From JAAYZK01 sp964535025 (GTDB lineage: Bacteria > Planctomycetota > Phycisphaerae > SM23-33 > FEN-1343): a stretch of DNA of 44,365 nucleotides. Location: positions 1 to 44,365 of the forward strand of contig CAZHRW010000162.1 in the NCBI GenBank assembly GCA_964535025.1, in the 5' to 3' direction. Of this stretch, positions 26,099 to 35,146 are shown piece after piece (the first letter of the stretch is position 1; each line of letters starts with the position of its first letter). The notes below the pieces were generated by a model. The model worked only from the letters and a program-made list of their open reading frames with translations, was not told the origin of the DNA and searched no databases. Made by a program: the position numbers and the translations under genes.

Positions 26099-28915
26099 CT
26101 ACTCCACCACCAGCAGGCCGCAACTGCGGCTGTCGCGGGTGCCGATGTAGGCGTGGTTGTTGGGGGGCCATTCCAGGCGGCTCTCGCGGCGCCACCCATG
26201 GTGGCTCTTGGTGAGGCGGGCGAACTCGTCGGCGTCCATGTCCATGTCGGCGAGGTTGACGTGGAAGCCCAGCGGACGGCCGTCGGGCAGGTCGAGGTCG
26301 GCCAGGTCGACGATGAGTTCGCCGGCGTAGCCGTCGGCGGTGCGGACCACGGCGAGGTCCTCGCGCCGTTGGGTGCCTTCGCGCGGGGCCTGGACGGCGA
26401 CGACCTTGTCGAACTCCCCGCCGGCGGGGTCGTCGTAGTCGTCGACGTCGAACTCGAAGCTGATCCCGTCCCCGTCGCGGAGGCTCTCGTCGTGGACGAC
26501 GAAGGCGATGATCAGCCGGTCGCCGTCGCGGGCGAGGCCGACCGACGCGCTGAGGTCGGCCGGGCCCTCCCAGCGGTTGAACACCCAGCGGTCGACGACG
26601 ATGTGCTCACGGGTATTGATCTTCATCGCCGGCGGCGCGGCGGTCCATTCGCCGAGGTCGCCGTCGAGGGCGAAACCGGCCGGGGGCGCGCCGACGACGA
26701 CGGTGGGCCGCTCGCCCGCCAGGTCCAGCCGCAGTTGCAGTTCATGGGCGGGCATCGCCCCCAGCACGGCGGCGGCCCGCTGGTCCTGCCCGGCGTCGAG
26801 CAGGCGCTGCACCTCGGCGTGCGTGTTGACGTAGGCCGCGGGGACCTCCAGGCCCTCGGCGCCGGCGCGGGCGATCAACGCGCCGAGATGGGCGACATCC
26901 TGTCGCAGCTGGCCGGGCTCGAACGTGCGCCGGGTGGTTTCCACCTGCGCCACGCCGCCGGGTCCGTCCAGGCGGAAGGTCCGAAGGGCGTAGGGCGCCA
27001 GCGTGATCGACGAGGCATCCGTCGTCTCGCGGCTCACCAGGTCCGTCGCGCCGGCCGCGGCGTCGAAGGTCAACGTCACCTCGGCGGCGGTGTGATGGTT
27101 GTTCAGGACGTAGACATACGTCCCGTCGGCGTCGCGGAGCTGGCGGACGACGACGAAACCGGCCGACGCGACCGTCTGGAACGGCCTGGCCGGCAGCGTG
27201 CGGTAGGCCCGCGCGAACTGCCGCACTCGGTGCGGGCCGCCGACGGTGGGCTCGACCCAACTGGCGTTGAGGATCTCGACGACATCGGACTGCGCCAACG
27301 CATTCGTGTAAGGTGCGAGGAAAAACGGTTCGGCGGGGTTGATCTGGGGGGCGATCCACGTGCGGTCCCACCAGAAGTTGCCGTCGGGTCCGCCGAACAT
27401 CCCCGTGGTCACCTCGAAGTAGTTGCCGAACAGGCACGCCCCCTCGGCGCCCTCGGTCAGCGCGGCGACCTCGGCGGCCTCGTTGAAGTCCAGGAAGATC
27501 GGATAGCGCGGCGTGCGCAAGGGGTAGTAGCGGAAGCAGCGATGATCGTTCGGATAGAAGCTGCGGTGGACCCTCATCCCCGGCCGATCGCGGTAGTCGG
27601 CCATGTCCAGGTGGATCGAATCGTAGTAGGCGGCGACCTTCTCGGCGAGGACCTCGCGGAAGGTGCGCCCGGGTTGGCGTTCCCACGCGGCGACGATCGT
27701 ATCGGGTCGGAAGTCCTCGTTGTGGAACATGAACCGGTGGAGAAAGTGGTAGCCGAAGTACACGTGGACGGTCAGGTCGGGCCGCTTGCGCTGCACCATG
27801 GCGTGGATCTGCTGCTGGAACTCGCCGAGGTGCGGGTAGCGCATCCGGTTGCACCCGGCCGGGCCGCCGAAGCTGATGCCCTTCAGCGAACGGTGCGTGC
27901 CGTAGGTGTCGATGAAGGCTTCCAGGGCCTCCAGCCAGCCCCTGCGGGCGGCCGGGTCGGTCAGGTCGCCGGTGGCGACGCCGTTGACCTGAAAGCCGGC
28001 GGTGGGGTCGAACACGGCGATGACGTCGATCCCGTGGTGGTCGGCGGCGGCGAGGATGGACTCGGTGTCGTCGTTGCCCCGGTCGCCGAAGGGCGGCAGC
28101 TTGCACTTGGGGTAGCTGTAGAGCACCGCGTCGTAGGCGAAGAGGTTCTGCCCGGTGTGCTTGAGGAAGCTCATCAGCCGGTTGGCGCCCGTCGGGCCGT
28201 ACCCGCCGAAGTTGAACTTCAGCATGCGGGTGTCCTCGAAGAACGCCCCGATCCGCCGCGTCGGCTCGCCGGCCGGCTCGTGGACGTCGGCGGCGGGCAG
28301 GTCGCCGGTGATCTCGTAGACCCAGATCCGCCGCAGCGCCGCCCGCTTGCCCGGCCGTTGATTGTGGCAGACGATCGCCGGGGCGTCGGTGATCGGCCAG
28401 AGGTGCGCCTGGAAGGTGCACAGGCGGCCGGTCACGGGCAGTTCGGCGCCGGTGTAGTAGCCGCCCTCGACGTGGAAGTCGGAGTTGTACAGGCCCCGCA
28501 TGGGCGCCTCGTGGAAGAAAAGCGTCGCGATCCGCTCGTCGTCGTCGGGGTACTCGGCGACGACCAGGTGCGGTCGGGTGGGATGGTCGACGAAGAACCG
28601 GTAGGCGAAGAAGCAGTTGTCGTTGACGGCGGTCTCGCGGTAGGCTCCCAGCGGCGAGGCGGTGATGCGCGACGTCCCGTCGTCGGCCAGGGGGTGGGGG
28701 TCGTCGGGATCGGCGCAGTCGATGTAGTCGACCAGTCGCAGCCGTGCCGTCGTTTCGAGATCCGCCGGCTCGGGCGCGGCTTGAACGATGGCGGCCCGGC
28801 GCGCGGGGTCGAGGGGCTCGAACGGCGCGCCGGCCGGGGCGGACGACGCCGCCGCGGCGACGGCGAGGAGGACGATCCACCAGGGACGGGACGGCAGGAC
28901 GATGGGGTGGGACAT
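26099..28915 (-). CDS. Exported glycosidase-like protein with a CBM9-like C-terminal domain
   Basis: The product has 938 residues. A signal peptide (WWIVLLAVAAAASSAPAGA) leads to a beta-rich N-terminal region (about 30-250), then a TIM-barrel-like region (about 255-590) with GANRLMSFLKHTGQNLFAYDAVLYSYP, DVIAVFDP, KGISFGGPAG and HVYFGYHFLHRF, as in the family 10-like or GHL-type glycosidases of planctomycetes. A beta-sandwich (about 620-690) and helices follow; the last ~190 residues (GFALDGDLGEWTAAPPAM, ISFEFDVDDYDDPAGGEFDKVV, GYAGELIVDLADLDL) match the pattern of CBM9-like binding domains. Substrate unknown; I cannot name the catalytic acids with certainty. A XylR-like half-site lies near its 5' end. 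Confidence 0.75.
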   Translation of the reverse strand: MSHPIVLPSRPWWIVLLAVAAAASSAPAGAPFEPLDPARRAAIVQAAPEPADLETTARLRLVDYIDCADPDDPHPLADDGTSRITASPLGAYRETAVNDNCFFAYRFFVDHPTRPHLVVAEYPDDDERIATLFFHEAPMRGLYNSDFHVEGGYYTGAELPVTGRLCTFQAHLWPITDAPAIVCHNQRPGKRAALRRIWVYEITGDLPAADVHEPAGEPTRRIGAFFEDTRMLKFNFGGYGPTGANRLMSFLKHTGQNLFAYDAVLYSYPKCKLPPFGDRGNDDTESILAAADHHGIDVIAVFDPTAGFQVNGVATGDLTDPAARRGWLEALEAFIDTYGTHRSLKGISFGGPAGCNRMRYPHLGEFQQQIHAMVQRKRPDLTVHVYFGYHFLHRFMFHNEDFRPDTIVAAWERQPGRTFREVLAEKVAAYYDSIHLDMADYRDRPGMRVHRSFYPNDHRCFRYYPLRTPRYPIFLDFNEAAEVAALTEGAEGACLFGNYFEVTTGMFGGPDGNFWWDRTWIAPQINPAEPFFLAPYTNALAQSDVVEILNASWVEPTVGGPHRVRQFARAYRTLPARPFQTVASAGFVVVRQLRDADGTYVYVLNNHHTAAEVTLTFDAAAGATDLVSRETTDASSITLAPYALRTFRLDGPGGVAQVETTRRTFEPGQLRQDVAHLGALIARAGAEGLEVPAAYVNTHAEVQRLLDAGQDQRAAAVLGAMPAHELQLRLDLAGERPTVVVGAPPAGFALDGDLGEWTAAPPAMKINTREHIVVDRWVFNRWEGPADLSASVGLARDGDRLIIAFVVHDESLRDGDGISFEFDVDDYDDPAGGEFDKVVAVQAPREGTQRREDLAVVRTADGYAGELIVDLADLDLPDGRPLGFHVNLADMDMDADEFARLTKSHHGWRRESRLEWPPNNHAYIGTRDSRSCGLLVVE

Positions 28916-29283
28916 GGTGCGGTCTCCAAGACAAGGCCCGAGCAGGTCAGGCCCGGCTGCTGCGAATCACCTCGCCCGGCGACGCCGCCGGGCCGTGGAT
29001 CAGCATCGCGTGGCGCCCCGCCGGCGCCAAGCAGATTCTTTCGCCCCGGCCGGCGAGTCATAATCGGGCATGATGCAACGAAAATGGGGCAATAACGGGT
29101 GATCTTGCACGATTAGAACGTGAGCCCGGAGAGATTGCTTTTTACAACCTTCGTGCTGATAGGAAGATGTATGAGGGCCCCTCATGTGGCACGGAACTTG
29201 AATAGGGAGTGTTGACGTACGTTGTGATTTGACAGAGAACCTGGGCGGTGCGCCCGCGGCGGAAAAGGACAGAGGACCGGGAG
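28916..29283. other. Divergent intergenic region, no gene
   Basis: It holds a perfect 8-bp hairpin (28974-28993) in the presumed leader of the glycosidase-like gene, a CATAAT/ATGATG near-palindrome (29059-29075) resembling the XylR operator half-sites, a small palindrome ATGAGG/CCTCAT (29171-29185), and TGGCACG-4-TTGAA at 29187-29202 (see findings). I see no good -35/-10 pair for either gene. Confidence 0.5.
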
Positions 29284-29877
29284 ATGATCGAGTTCATCAA
29301 GGATGCCCAGGACCTGGAGGACGTCCAACAGCGCCACGGCAGCTTCCTCGTGCTGGCTTTCTACGGCGCATTCTCCGCCTCGGCGGTGCGGGCGCTGGAG
29401 CAGCTGAGGGAAGTGGATCGGCACAACGAGGCGATCCCGATCTACGTGGTCGATGTCGAGAAGGTCAAGGGGCTCCACAAGCGTTTCAACGTCAAACGCG
29501 TTCCGACGGTGTTGTCGCTCGAGAAGGGCAAGGTGGCGAAGGTCATTGAAGGCGCCCAGAGCGCCAGGTTTTACGAGATGGCGTTTGCCGGGGCGGCGCC
29601 CGTGCCCCGCGGCGGGACGTCGGCCGAGCGGCGCCTGCGTGTGGTCGTCTACACGGGCCCCGGCTGCCCGGCGTGCGGCACCGCCAAGGCCTACCTGCGC
29701 CGGCACGGCGTGACCTTCCAGGAGGTCGACGTCAGCCGCGACCAGCGGGCGGCCGAGAGGCTCGTTCGGCGCAGCGGACAGATGGCCGTCCCCCAGATCG
29801 ATGTGAACGGCCGGTTGGTCGTTGGGTTCAACCAGGCACAACTCAGTCGACTTCTTGGACTCCAAATGGAAGCATGA
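29284..29877 (+). CDS. Thioredoxin-fold/glutaredoxin fusion protein
   Basis: The product has 197 residues. Residues 1-~105 are a thioredoxin fold (FLVLAFYGAFSASAVRALEQL, VVDVEKVKGLHKRFNVKRVPTVLSLEKG with cis-Pro74), but the WCxxC active site is replaced by GAFSASA, so this half cannot do disulfide chemistry. Residues ~118-195 are glutaredoxin/NrdH-like with an active CPAC (128-131) and MAVPQIDVNGRLVVGF. The dead Trx half may be a docking module for thioredoxin reductase encoded downstream. The ATG at 29284 follows AGAGGA at 7 bases. The stop overlaps the groES start (ATGA). Confidence 0.85.
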   Translation: MIEFIKDAQDLEDVQQRHGSFLVLAFYGAFSASAVRALEQLREVDRHNEAIPIYVVDVEKVKGLHKRFNVKRVPTVLSLEKGKVAKVIEGAQSARFYEMAFAGAAPVPRGGTSAERRLRVVVYTGPGCPACGTAKAYLRRHGVTFQEVDVSRDQRAAERLVRRSGQMAVPQIDVNGRLVVGFNQAQLSRLLGLQMEA

Positions 29878-30173
29878 ATGCCATGGCAATGAAAGTCAGA
29901 CCCATCAACGGACAGATCCTCGCGAAGCCGTTGGAGGCCGCCGACCGGACGGCCGGCGGCGTGTATCTTCCCGACACCGCCCGGGGGAAACTTCACGAGG
30001 GCGAGGTGATTGCGATCGCCGAAGACGCGACCGAGGAGGTCGCCGTCGGCGACCGCGTGATCTACAAGGAATTCGGCGGCACCGAGATCCAACTGAACGG
30101 GGAAACCCACGTCCTGCTGTCGCCCGACGATCTGCTGGCGAAGTATCTGGCCGCCGACGAGATCCCGGACTGA
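29874..30173 (+). CDS. groES: Co-chaperonin GroES
   Basis: The product has 99 residues and a Cpn10 fold: KVRPINGQILAKPLEAADRTAGGVYLPDTAR with the mobile-loop region, GEVIAIAE, VGDRVIYKEFGGTEIQLNGETHVLLSPDDLLAKY. It caps GroEL during folding. The ATG overlaps the previous stop as ATGA, so translation is coupled; ATG codons at 29883 and 29889 are alternatives. No groEL gene is here. Finding GroES inside a thioredoxin/glutaredoxin operon is unusual and suggests a redox-linked second GroES copy, which planctomycetes often have; this is inference. Confidence 0.93.
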   Translation: MNAMAMKVRPINGQILAKPLEAADRTAGGVYLPDTARGKLHEGEVIAIAEDATEEVAVGDRVIYKEFGGTEIQLNGETHVLLSPDDLLAKYLAADEIPD

Positions 30174-30213
30174 TCCCCCTCCGCCGACAGGACCGTGAAA
30201 GGACCGTGACACG

Positions 30214-31131
30214 ATGGAACAGGTGGTGATCGCCGGGTCCGGCCCGGCCGGATTGACAGCCGCGATTTACGCCGCACGCGCGGACCTGGCCCCTCTGGTG
30301 TTCGAGGGTCTCACGCCCGGCGGGCAGTTGACGGTTTCGCATGAGGTGGAGAACTATCCGGGGTTCGCCGAGGGCCTGTCGGGCATGGAGCTGATGGAGC
30401 GGTTCCGCAAGCAGGCCGGCAGGTTCGGGGCCCGTTTCGAGGCCGAGGCCGTCGAACGCGCGACCAAGGCGGACGATGGGGTGGTTCTGCAGACCAGCAG
30501 CGGTCAGGTGGAGGCCCGGGCATTGATCATCGCGACCGGCGCGCAGGCCAGGCGCCTGCCGGTGCCGGCCGAGCCGCAATACTACGGCCGGGGCGTGTCG
30601 GGGTGCGCCACGTGCGACGGGTTCTTTTTCAGGGACAAGGAAGTGCTGGTCGTCGGCGGCGGCAACACGGCCATGCAGGATGCGTTGTTCCTCACGCGGT
30701 TCGCCTCGAAGGTGACGATCGTCCACCGGCGGGACTACCTGCGGGCGTCGCCGATCGAGGTGGCCAAGGCCAAAGGCCATCCGAAGATCGACTGGATGAT
30801 TCCCTGGGTCGTCGACGACATCGTCGGTAACGCGGTCGTCACCGGCGTGACCCTGCGGCATTGCGGGTCCGATGAACGCCGCGAGGTGCCGTGCGACGGG
30901 ATCTTCGTGGCCATCGGCCATGACCCCAAGACGGAGGCCTTCCGGGACCTGGTCCAGACCGATGACCACGGGTTCATCGTCGTGCAGCCGGGCACCACGC
31001 AGACATCGGTCGAGGGCGTCTTCGCCTGCGGGGACGTGTGCGATCGGGACTATCGCCAGGCCGTCGTCGCCTCCGGCCAGGGCTGTATGGCGGCGATTGC
31101 TGTGGAACGGTATCTGGGGATGCGCGAATAA
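30214..31131 (+). CDS. trxB: Thioredoxin reductase
   Basis: The product has 305 residues, the usual size for low-molecular-weight TrxR. FAD site GSGPAG (8-13), GGQL, then the redox CATC (131-134), NADPH-binding GGGNTA with HRRDYLRA, and the C-terminal FAD motif VEGVFACGDVCD followed by YRQAVVASGQG. It transfers electrons from NADPH to thioredoxin- or glutaredoxin-fold partners. The ATG has GAAAGGA upstream and lies 40 bases after groES in the same direction. The HRRDYLRA motif is close to the HRRxxxRA NADPH signature, so NADPH use is likely. Confidence 0.95.
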   Translation: MEQVVIAGSGPAGLTAAIYAARADLAPLVFEGLTPGGQLTVSHEVENYPGFAEGLSGMELMERFRKQAGRFGARFEAEAVERATKADDGVVLQTSSGQVEARALIIATGAQARRLPVPAEPQYYGRGVSGCATCDGFFFRDKEVLVVGGGNTAMQDALFLTRFASKVTIVHRRDYLRASPIEVAKAKGHPKIDWMIPWVVDDIVGNAVVTGVTLRHCGSDERREVPCDGIFVAIGHDPKTEAFRDLVQTDDHGFIVVQPGTTQTSVEGVFACGDVCDRDYRQAVVASGQGCMAAIAVERYLGMRE

Positions 31132-31224
31132 TAGCCGGGCGAACACCGGCCGACCCGGTTGTCGGGCGTCGGGCCCAAGGTGCGCGGGCAGGACAGTCGT
31201 TCCAACACATCGAGGAGGCGAGCC

Positions 31225-31548
31225 ATGGAAGCCGTGACCATTCGCACCGCGGAGGTGGACTGGCAGGAACTGACGGGGTTCCCCGGTAAAGGCGATGTCA
31301 AGATCCTGCGTGATGAGGGGGGCAGCAGCGCAAGAACCCTGATCGTTCGCATTCCACCCGGGGGGCAGATCATCCCGCATGCCCACCAGGCGGCGGTTCA
31401 GCATTTTCTCCTTGAGGGCGAATACGAATCCGAAGGCGTCGTTTACGCGGCCGGAACGTATCGCCTTCTTCCGGGACATGCGAACGTCGCCCCCGTTTCG
31501 ACCCAAAAGGGGGCGACCATCCTGTTCGTTTACGACCCGGTGACCTGA
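31225..31548 (+). CDS. Small cupin-domain protein
   Basis: The product has 107 residues. The ATG at 31225 has GAGG-rich upstream sequence (GGAGG at 6-7 bases). Cupin motif 1 is visible as PPGGQIIPHAHQAAVQHFLLEGEYE with two His for metal, and motif 2 as AGTYRLLPGHANVAPVS. This is the ChrR-type anti-sigma/quercetinase-like single-domain shape. It follows trxB by 93 bases and may belong to the redox operon. Function is unknown; a zinc-bound sensor role is one option. Confidence 0.8.
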   Translation: MEAVTIRTAEVDWQELTGFPGKGDVKILRDEGGSSARTLIVRIPPGGQIIPHAHQAAVQHFLLEGEYESEGVVYAAGTYRLLPGHANVAPVSTQKGATILFVYDPVT

Positions 31549-31564
31549 CGGGCCGTCGCAGCGC

Positions 31565-33265
31565 TCAGCCGAGGTCGGCGAGGATCTCCAGCAGCGTGCG
31601 TCGGATCACCGCGTTGGGATTGCCCAGGCGCTGCCGCAGCAGCGGGGCGGCGGCGGGGCCGATGCGGAGCAGCTCCCGGTGGGCCTGCCGCCGGTCGGCC
31701 TCGTCGGGCGCGTCGAGGTCGCGCACGAGCCGGTCGATGCGGGCGGTGAACTGCCGGCGGGACTGCGCGCCGGCGGTGTGGATCGACACGAGCCGGTCGA
31801 CCCGCAGCGGGAGCGCCGGCCCGTCGGGCAGCAGGCGGAAGGCGACCGTCTCGTCGAGGACGGCGGCGCGTTTCGTCCGCGCCCCGTAGAGGGTCAGCGT
31901 CGCCATGGGCCGGTGGACGGTGCTGAAGTCGGCGGCGACGATGTCGTCGACGTCGACCGCCTCGGCGCCGAACTCGCCCTTGACGGTCACCGTCGGCTGG
32001 TCGATCTGCCCGTAGAGCACCTGGTCGTCGGCCAGCCGTGCCTCGGCGGCGGCCGTCGGCGGCTCGATCGTCACCGGCCAGCGGAGTTGCCGCACGTGGG
32101 CCGTCGTCACCGTAATGGGCCGTTCGTCCTCCGGACCGGCCAGCCACGTGGCGGCGATGGACGGCTCGGCCGGCGTGCCGATCAGGACGCTGCCGCTGCG
32201 CAGCGTCGCTTTCCATCGGCCGGACTCCATCGCTTCGATGCGGGCCAGCAGCTCGGCCGGCAGGGCGATGGTGCCGTGCGGGGTCTGGAGGGCGAATCGC
32301 CAGTCCTCGGCCAGCCGCACCGCCAGTCGTCCGCCGCCGATCCGCGCCACCGGCCCCTGGGGCGCCGCCCAGGCGGGCCGGTGCGGCGAGATCGCAAACG
32401 CACACTGGCGGAGGCGCCCAACCGGCAGGAGCATCAGCTCCCCGCCGGTCAGCTCGAAGCGGAGCATCGTGTCGGTCAGCGCGCCGCTGACGACCTGCCC
32501 GTCGGTCAGCAGCACCCGGACGCCACTGTCGCCGACCGTGACGGTCTCGAGGCCCACGACTCGCGCGGCCGGCAGGTCGACCGGGCCGAACAGGGTGTTG
32601 ACGCGGAACGTCTCGGTGCGGATCGCCCCGGTGAGCCGCTCGCCGTGGCGGGGGGTGATGCAGTCGTGGCCTTCCAGGCGGACCAGCGAGATCAGCGGGT
32701 CGGGCCCGATGACCCGCAGGTCGGCGATCGCCGGCGCGACGCTGACCCGGCGGGCGGGGTGGACGGACACTTGGAGGCTCGCGATCGCGGCCCAGCGCTC
32801 GGCGGTCGCCGGGTCCATCGGCGTCGGCGCCGTGGCGGCCAGCGTGTTCCACCCCGGTCGCGGCGCCACCGACCCGCGGGCGACGGGGCGGCCGTGTTCA
32901 TCGAGCAGCGCCAGCTCGATCCGTTCCAGGCCGTCCGGCGCTCGGCAGTAGAGGTCCACTCGGACGCCCGGGCGGCCGGTCAGGTCGACCTTCAACGCCC
33001 GCTGCCAGCGGGCGACCTTCATCGCCGGGTGGCTGACGAAGTCGCACGGCAGCCCCAGCATCCGCCGGCCGCCCGACGGCGCCTCGACCGCCTTCACCGC
33101 CGGCGTGTCGTCCACGGCGGTCCAGACCGCCCGGGCCTGGTCGGCGTCGTCGTAACTGCACGGATCGATGAGGATATCCCCGGCCAGCGCCGCGGGCGGG
33201 GCGACGACCGCCGAAAGCGCCGCGGCCAGGCAAGTAAGTTTGAGCCAACGCGTCACCCGCATCAT
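31565..33265 (-). CDS. Exported beta-rich protein with C-terminal HEAT-like tail
   Basis: The product has 566 residues. A signal peptide (LKLTCLAAALSAVVAPPAALA) precedes a CBM-like N-terminal part (about 30-180), a long stretch of short beta repeats (VVGLETVTVGDSGVRVLLTDGQVVSG; FALQTPHGTIALPAELLARIEAME), and a helical tail (RLVRDLDAPDEADRRQAHRELLRIGPAAAPLLRQRLGNPNA) of HEAT type. The repeats with RVVGLETV/LARIEAM-like pieces recall planctomycete exported proteins of unknown function. It is convergent with the cupin gene (16 bases apart). The start is ATG at 33265 or 33262. Confidence 0.7.
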   Translation of the reverse strand: MMRVTRWLKLTCLAAALSAVVAPPAALAGDILIDPCSYDDADQARAVWTAVDDTPAVKAVEAPSGGRRMLGLPCDFVSHPAMKVARWQRALKVDLTGRPGVRVDLYCRAPDGLERIELALLDEHGRPVARGSVAPRPGWNTLAATAPTPMDPATAERWAAIASLQVSVHPARRVSVAPAIADLRVIGPDPLISLVRLEGHDCITPRHGERLTGAIRTETFRVNTLFGPVDLPAARVVGLETVTVGDSGVRVLLTDGQVVSGALTDTMLRFELTGGELMLLPVGRLRQCAFAISPHRPAWAAPQGPVARIGGGRLAVRLAEDWRFALQTPHGTIALPAELLARIEAMESGRWKATLRSGSVLIGTPAEPSIAATWLAGPEDERPITVTTAHVRQLRWPVTIEPPTAAAEARLADDQVLYGQIDQPTVTVKGEFGAEAVDVDDIVAADFSTVHRPMATLTLYGARTKRAAVLDETVAFRLLPDGPALPLRVDRLVSIHTAGAQSRRQFTARIDRLVRDLDAPDEADRRQAHRELLRIGPAAAPLLRQRLGNPNAVIRRTLLEILADLG

Positions 33266-33414
33266 GCCTGGTCCCTCACGAAGGTTGGGTGTGTTCGGCC
33301 GGGAGGGACGCCCCCGGCGCGATAAACCATCCTAACCCATGAGAGCGGGCGAAACAACGGCAAAAGCGCCGCGTCGGGTGCGGTCGATGTACAATGCGGT
33401 CGCGGCCCGTTCGC

Positions 33415-33442
33415 TTGACAGGGTCGCCGCGGCGATCATACT
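33415..33442 (+). promoter_or_regulatory. Promoter of the lptFG pair
   Basis: TTGACA (33415-33420), 16 bases, CATACT (33437-33442). RNA would begin near 33,449, which fixes the lptF start at 33480 rather than further upstream. Confidence 0.5.
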
Positions 33443-33479
33443 GAGAGGGTTCGCCCACGATCGGGACCAGCGAGGCGCC

Positions 33480-35144
33480 ATGGACAGCCGCGGCTTGACA
33501 GCGACGTTGTACAAGTATCTCGCCCGAGACCTCATCCGGACGGCCGTGCTGGCGGCGGGCGCGTTCACGCTGGTGATGACGACGTTCGCCGTGATCGAGC
33601 CCTTGCGCAAGCAGGGATTGCAGGCGACCGAGGCGCTGCGGCTGTTCGTGTACCTGCTGCCGGTGATGGGGTCGCTGACCCTGCCGATCGCGGCGGTGTT
33701 CGCCGCGACGTTCACCTACGGGCGGTTCGCCATGGACAACGAGTTGACCGCCTGCCGCGCCGGGGGGGTCAGCCGCTACAGCCTGCTGGCCCCGGCGGTG
33801 CTGGGCGGGGTGCTGGTCAGCGCGTCGACCCTCCTGCTGAGCAACAAGCTCGCCCCCGCGATGGCGCGCCGGGGCGAGGAGTCGGTCAAGGCCAACCTCC
33901 AGGGGCTGCTCTACCAGAAGCTGCGGACCGACGGGTTCGTCAAGTACGGCGACTGGATGCTGCACGCCGACGCCGTCGATACGGACGCCGATCTGCTGCA
34001 CGGGGTGGTGGCCGTCGAGGTCGATTCGGACAACCCCGCCTTCTACACCGCCAGCACCGCGGCGGTGAAGTTCCTCCAGGCCGACGAGCAGACCCAGGTG
34101 CAGGTGCTGGCCTTCCACCCGACCTCCGGCAAGCACCAGGGGTTCATGATCAACGAGACCAGCCAGTTTTCCTTCGGGCCCTTCCCCGTGGGCGAGCCGT
34201 TCGAGGAGGATGAGGCGTTCTACGACTGGAGCGACCTGCGGGCGATCAAGGCCGATCCGAGGAACAGCCGCGTGGTCGCCCGCAGATTGCAGCACATCCA
34301 GCGGCTGCTGCTGGCGCGGAAGCTCTACGAGGAGATGGCCGACACCCTGCGGGACGGGCGGGTCTACGAACTGACCCAGGTGACCGAGAGCGGGCGCTAT
34401 CGCTACCTGTTCCGCGCGGCGGACGCGTGGATCGATGCCGACCACCACCTCGTGCTCAGCGGGCCGCCCGACGCGGGCGCCGGCGCCAGGCCGGTGAGCA
34501 TCGAGGTCTTCACGCCCGACGGCGACCCGTTCCGCCGATACCGCTGCCGCCTGGCCGACCTGCAGGTGGCACGGCCGCAGAGCGGGACCTGGTCGCAGGT
34601 GCCCGAGGCGACCGGCCGTGCGTGGATCAGCGTGACGCTGTGGGACCTGGAGGTGGAATTGACCGAGTTCGCGGACGTCGAGCCCTTCGGTCAGCGGGAG
34701 CTCAGCCTCGGCCAACTCGAAATGCCCCCCGACATCGCCGCCCGGCGCCGCGTGGTCGACCTGGAGACCCTCTACAACCACCCCGAGGCGTTCCCCTCGG
34801 TGCAGGTCGAGTCGAACGCCCTGCGGTGGCTGATCAGGAAGAAGCTGCATCCGCGGATCGTGGCCGAAATGCACGCGCGCCTGGCCTACGGGGTGGGGTG
34901 CCTGCTGCTGGTGCCCATCGGGGCGGTGCTGGGGCTGATCTATCGGGGCGGGCACCTGCTCAGCGCGTTCGCCCTCAGCTGCATCCCCGCGATCGTCCTG
35001 GTCGTGCTGATGGTCATGGGCAAGCAGATGATCGCCAACCCCAACGTCGACAGCGTTGCCGCCGGGATCGGCGCGACCTGGAGCGGCGTGGCGCTGCTGG
35101 CGGCGCTGGCGGCGTACCTCTATGGAGTGATCCTTCGGCGCTGA
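33480..35144 (+). CDS. lptF: LptF-type lipopolysaccharide export permease
   Basis: The product has 554 residues. Membrane segments near the N-terminus (LIRTAVLAAGAFTLVMTTFAVIE; LRLFVYLLPVMGSLTLPIAAVFAATF; LLAPAVLGGVLVSASTLLL) are followed by a large extracytoplasmic beta-jellyroll (about 135-440) and three C-terminal membrane segments (LAYGVGCLLLVPIGAVLGLIY; LSCIPAIVLVVLMV; LLAALAAYLYGVIL). Together with LptG it forms the inner-membrane channel of the LPS transport ABC complex. ENELTACRAGG-like sequence in the first cytoplasmic loop is typical. The next gene starts two bases after the stop. Confidence 0.85.
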   Translation: MDSRGLTATLYKYLARDLIRTAVLAAGAFTLVMTTFAVIEPLRKQGLQATEALRLFVYLLPVMGSLTLPIAAVFAATFTYGRFAMDNELTACRAGGVSRYSLLAPAVLGGVLVSASTLLLSNKLAPAMARRGEESVKANLQGLLYQKLRTDGFVKYGDWMLHADAVDTDADLLHGVVAVEVDSDNPAFYTASTAAVKFLQADEQTQVQVLAFHPTSGKHQGFMINETSQFSFGPFPVGEPFEEDEAFYDWSDLRAIKADPRNSRVVARRLQHIQRLLLARKLYEEMADTLRDGRVYELTQVTESGRYRYLFRAADAWIDADHHLVLSGPPDAGAGARPVSIEVFTPDGDPFRRYRCRLADLQVARPQSGTWSQVPEATGRAWISVTLWDLEVELTEFADVEPFGQRELSLGQLEMPPDIAARRRVVDLETLYNHPEAFPSVQVESNALRWLIRKKLHPRIVAEMHARLAYGVGCLLLVPIGAVLGLIYRGGHLLSAFALSCIPAIVLVVLMVMGKQMIANPNVDSVAAGIGATWSGVALLAALAAYLYGVILRR

Positions 35145-35146
35145 CC

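Noticed and set aside
26039..29095. Very long plus-strand open frame opposite the glycosidase-like gene
   Set aside because: It is antisense to a gene with signal peptide and domain structure; Val/Gly/Asp/Arg-rich translation is the usual shadow of GC-rich coding DNA.
33339..33479. Extended N-terminus of LptF
   Set aside because: The likely promoter lies inside it, and membrane-protein homology begins after the ATG at 33480.
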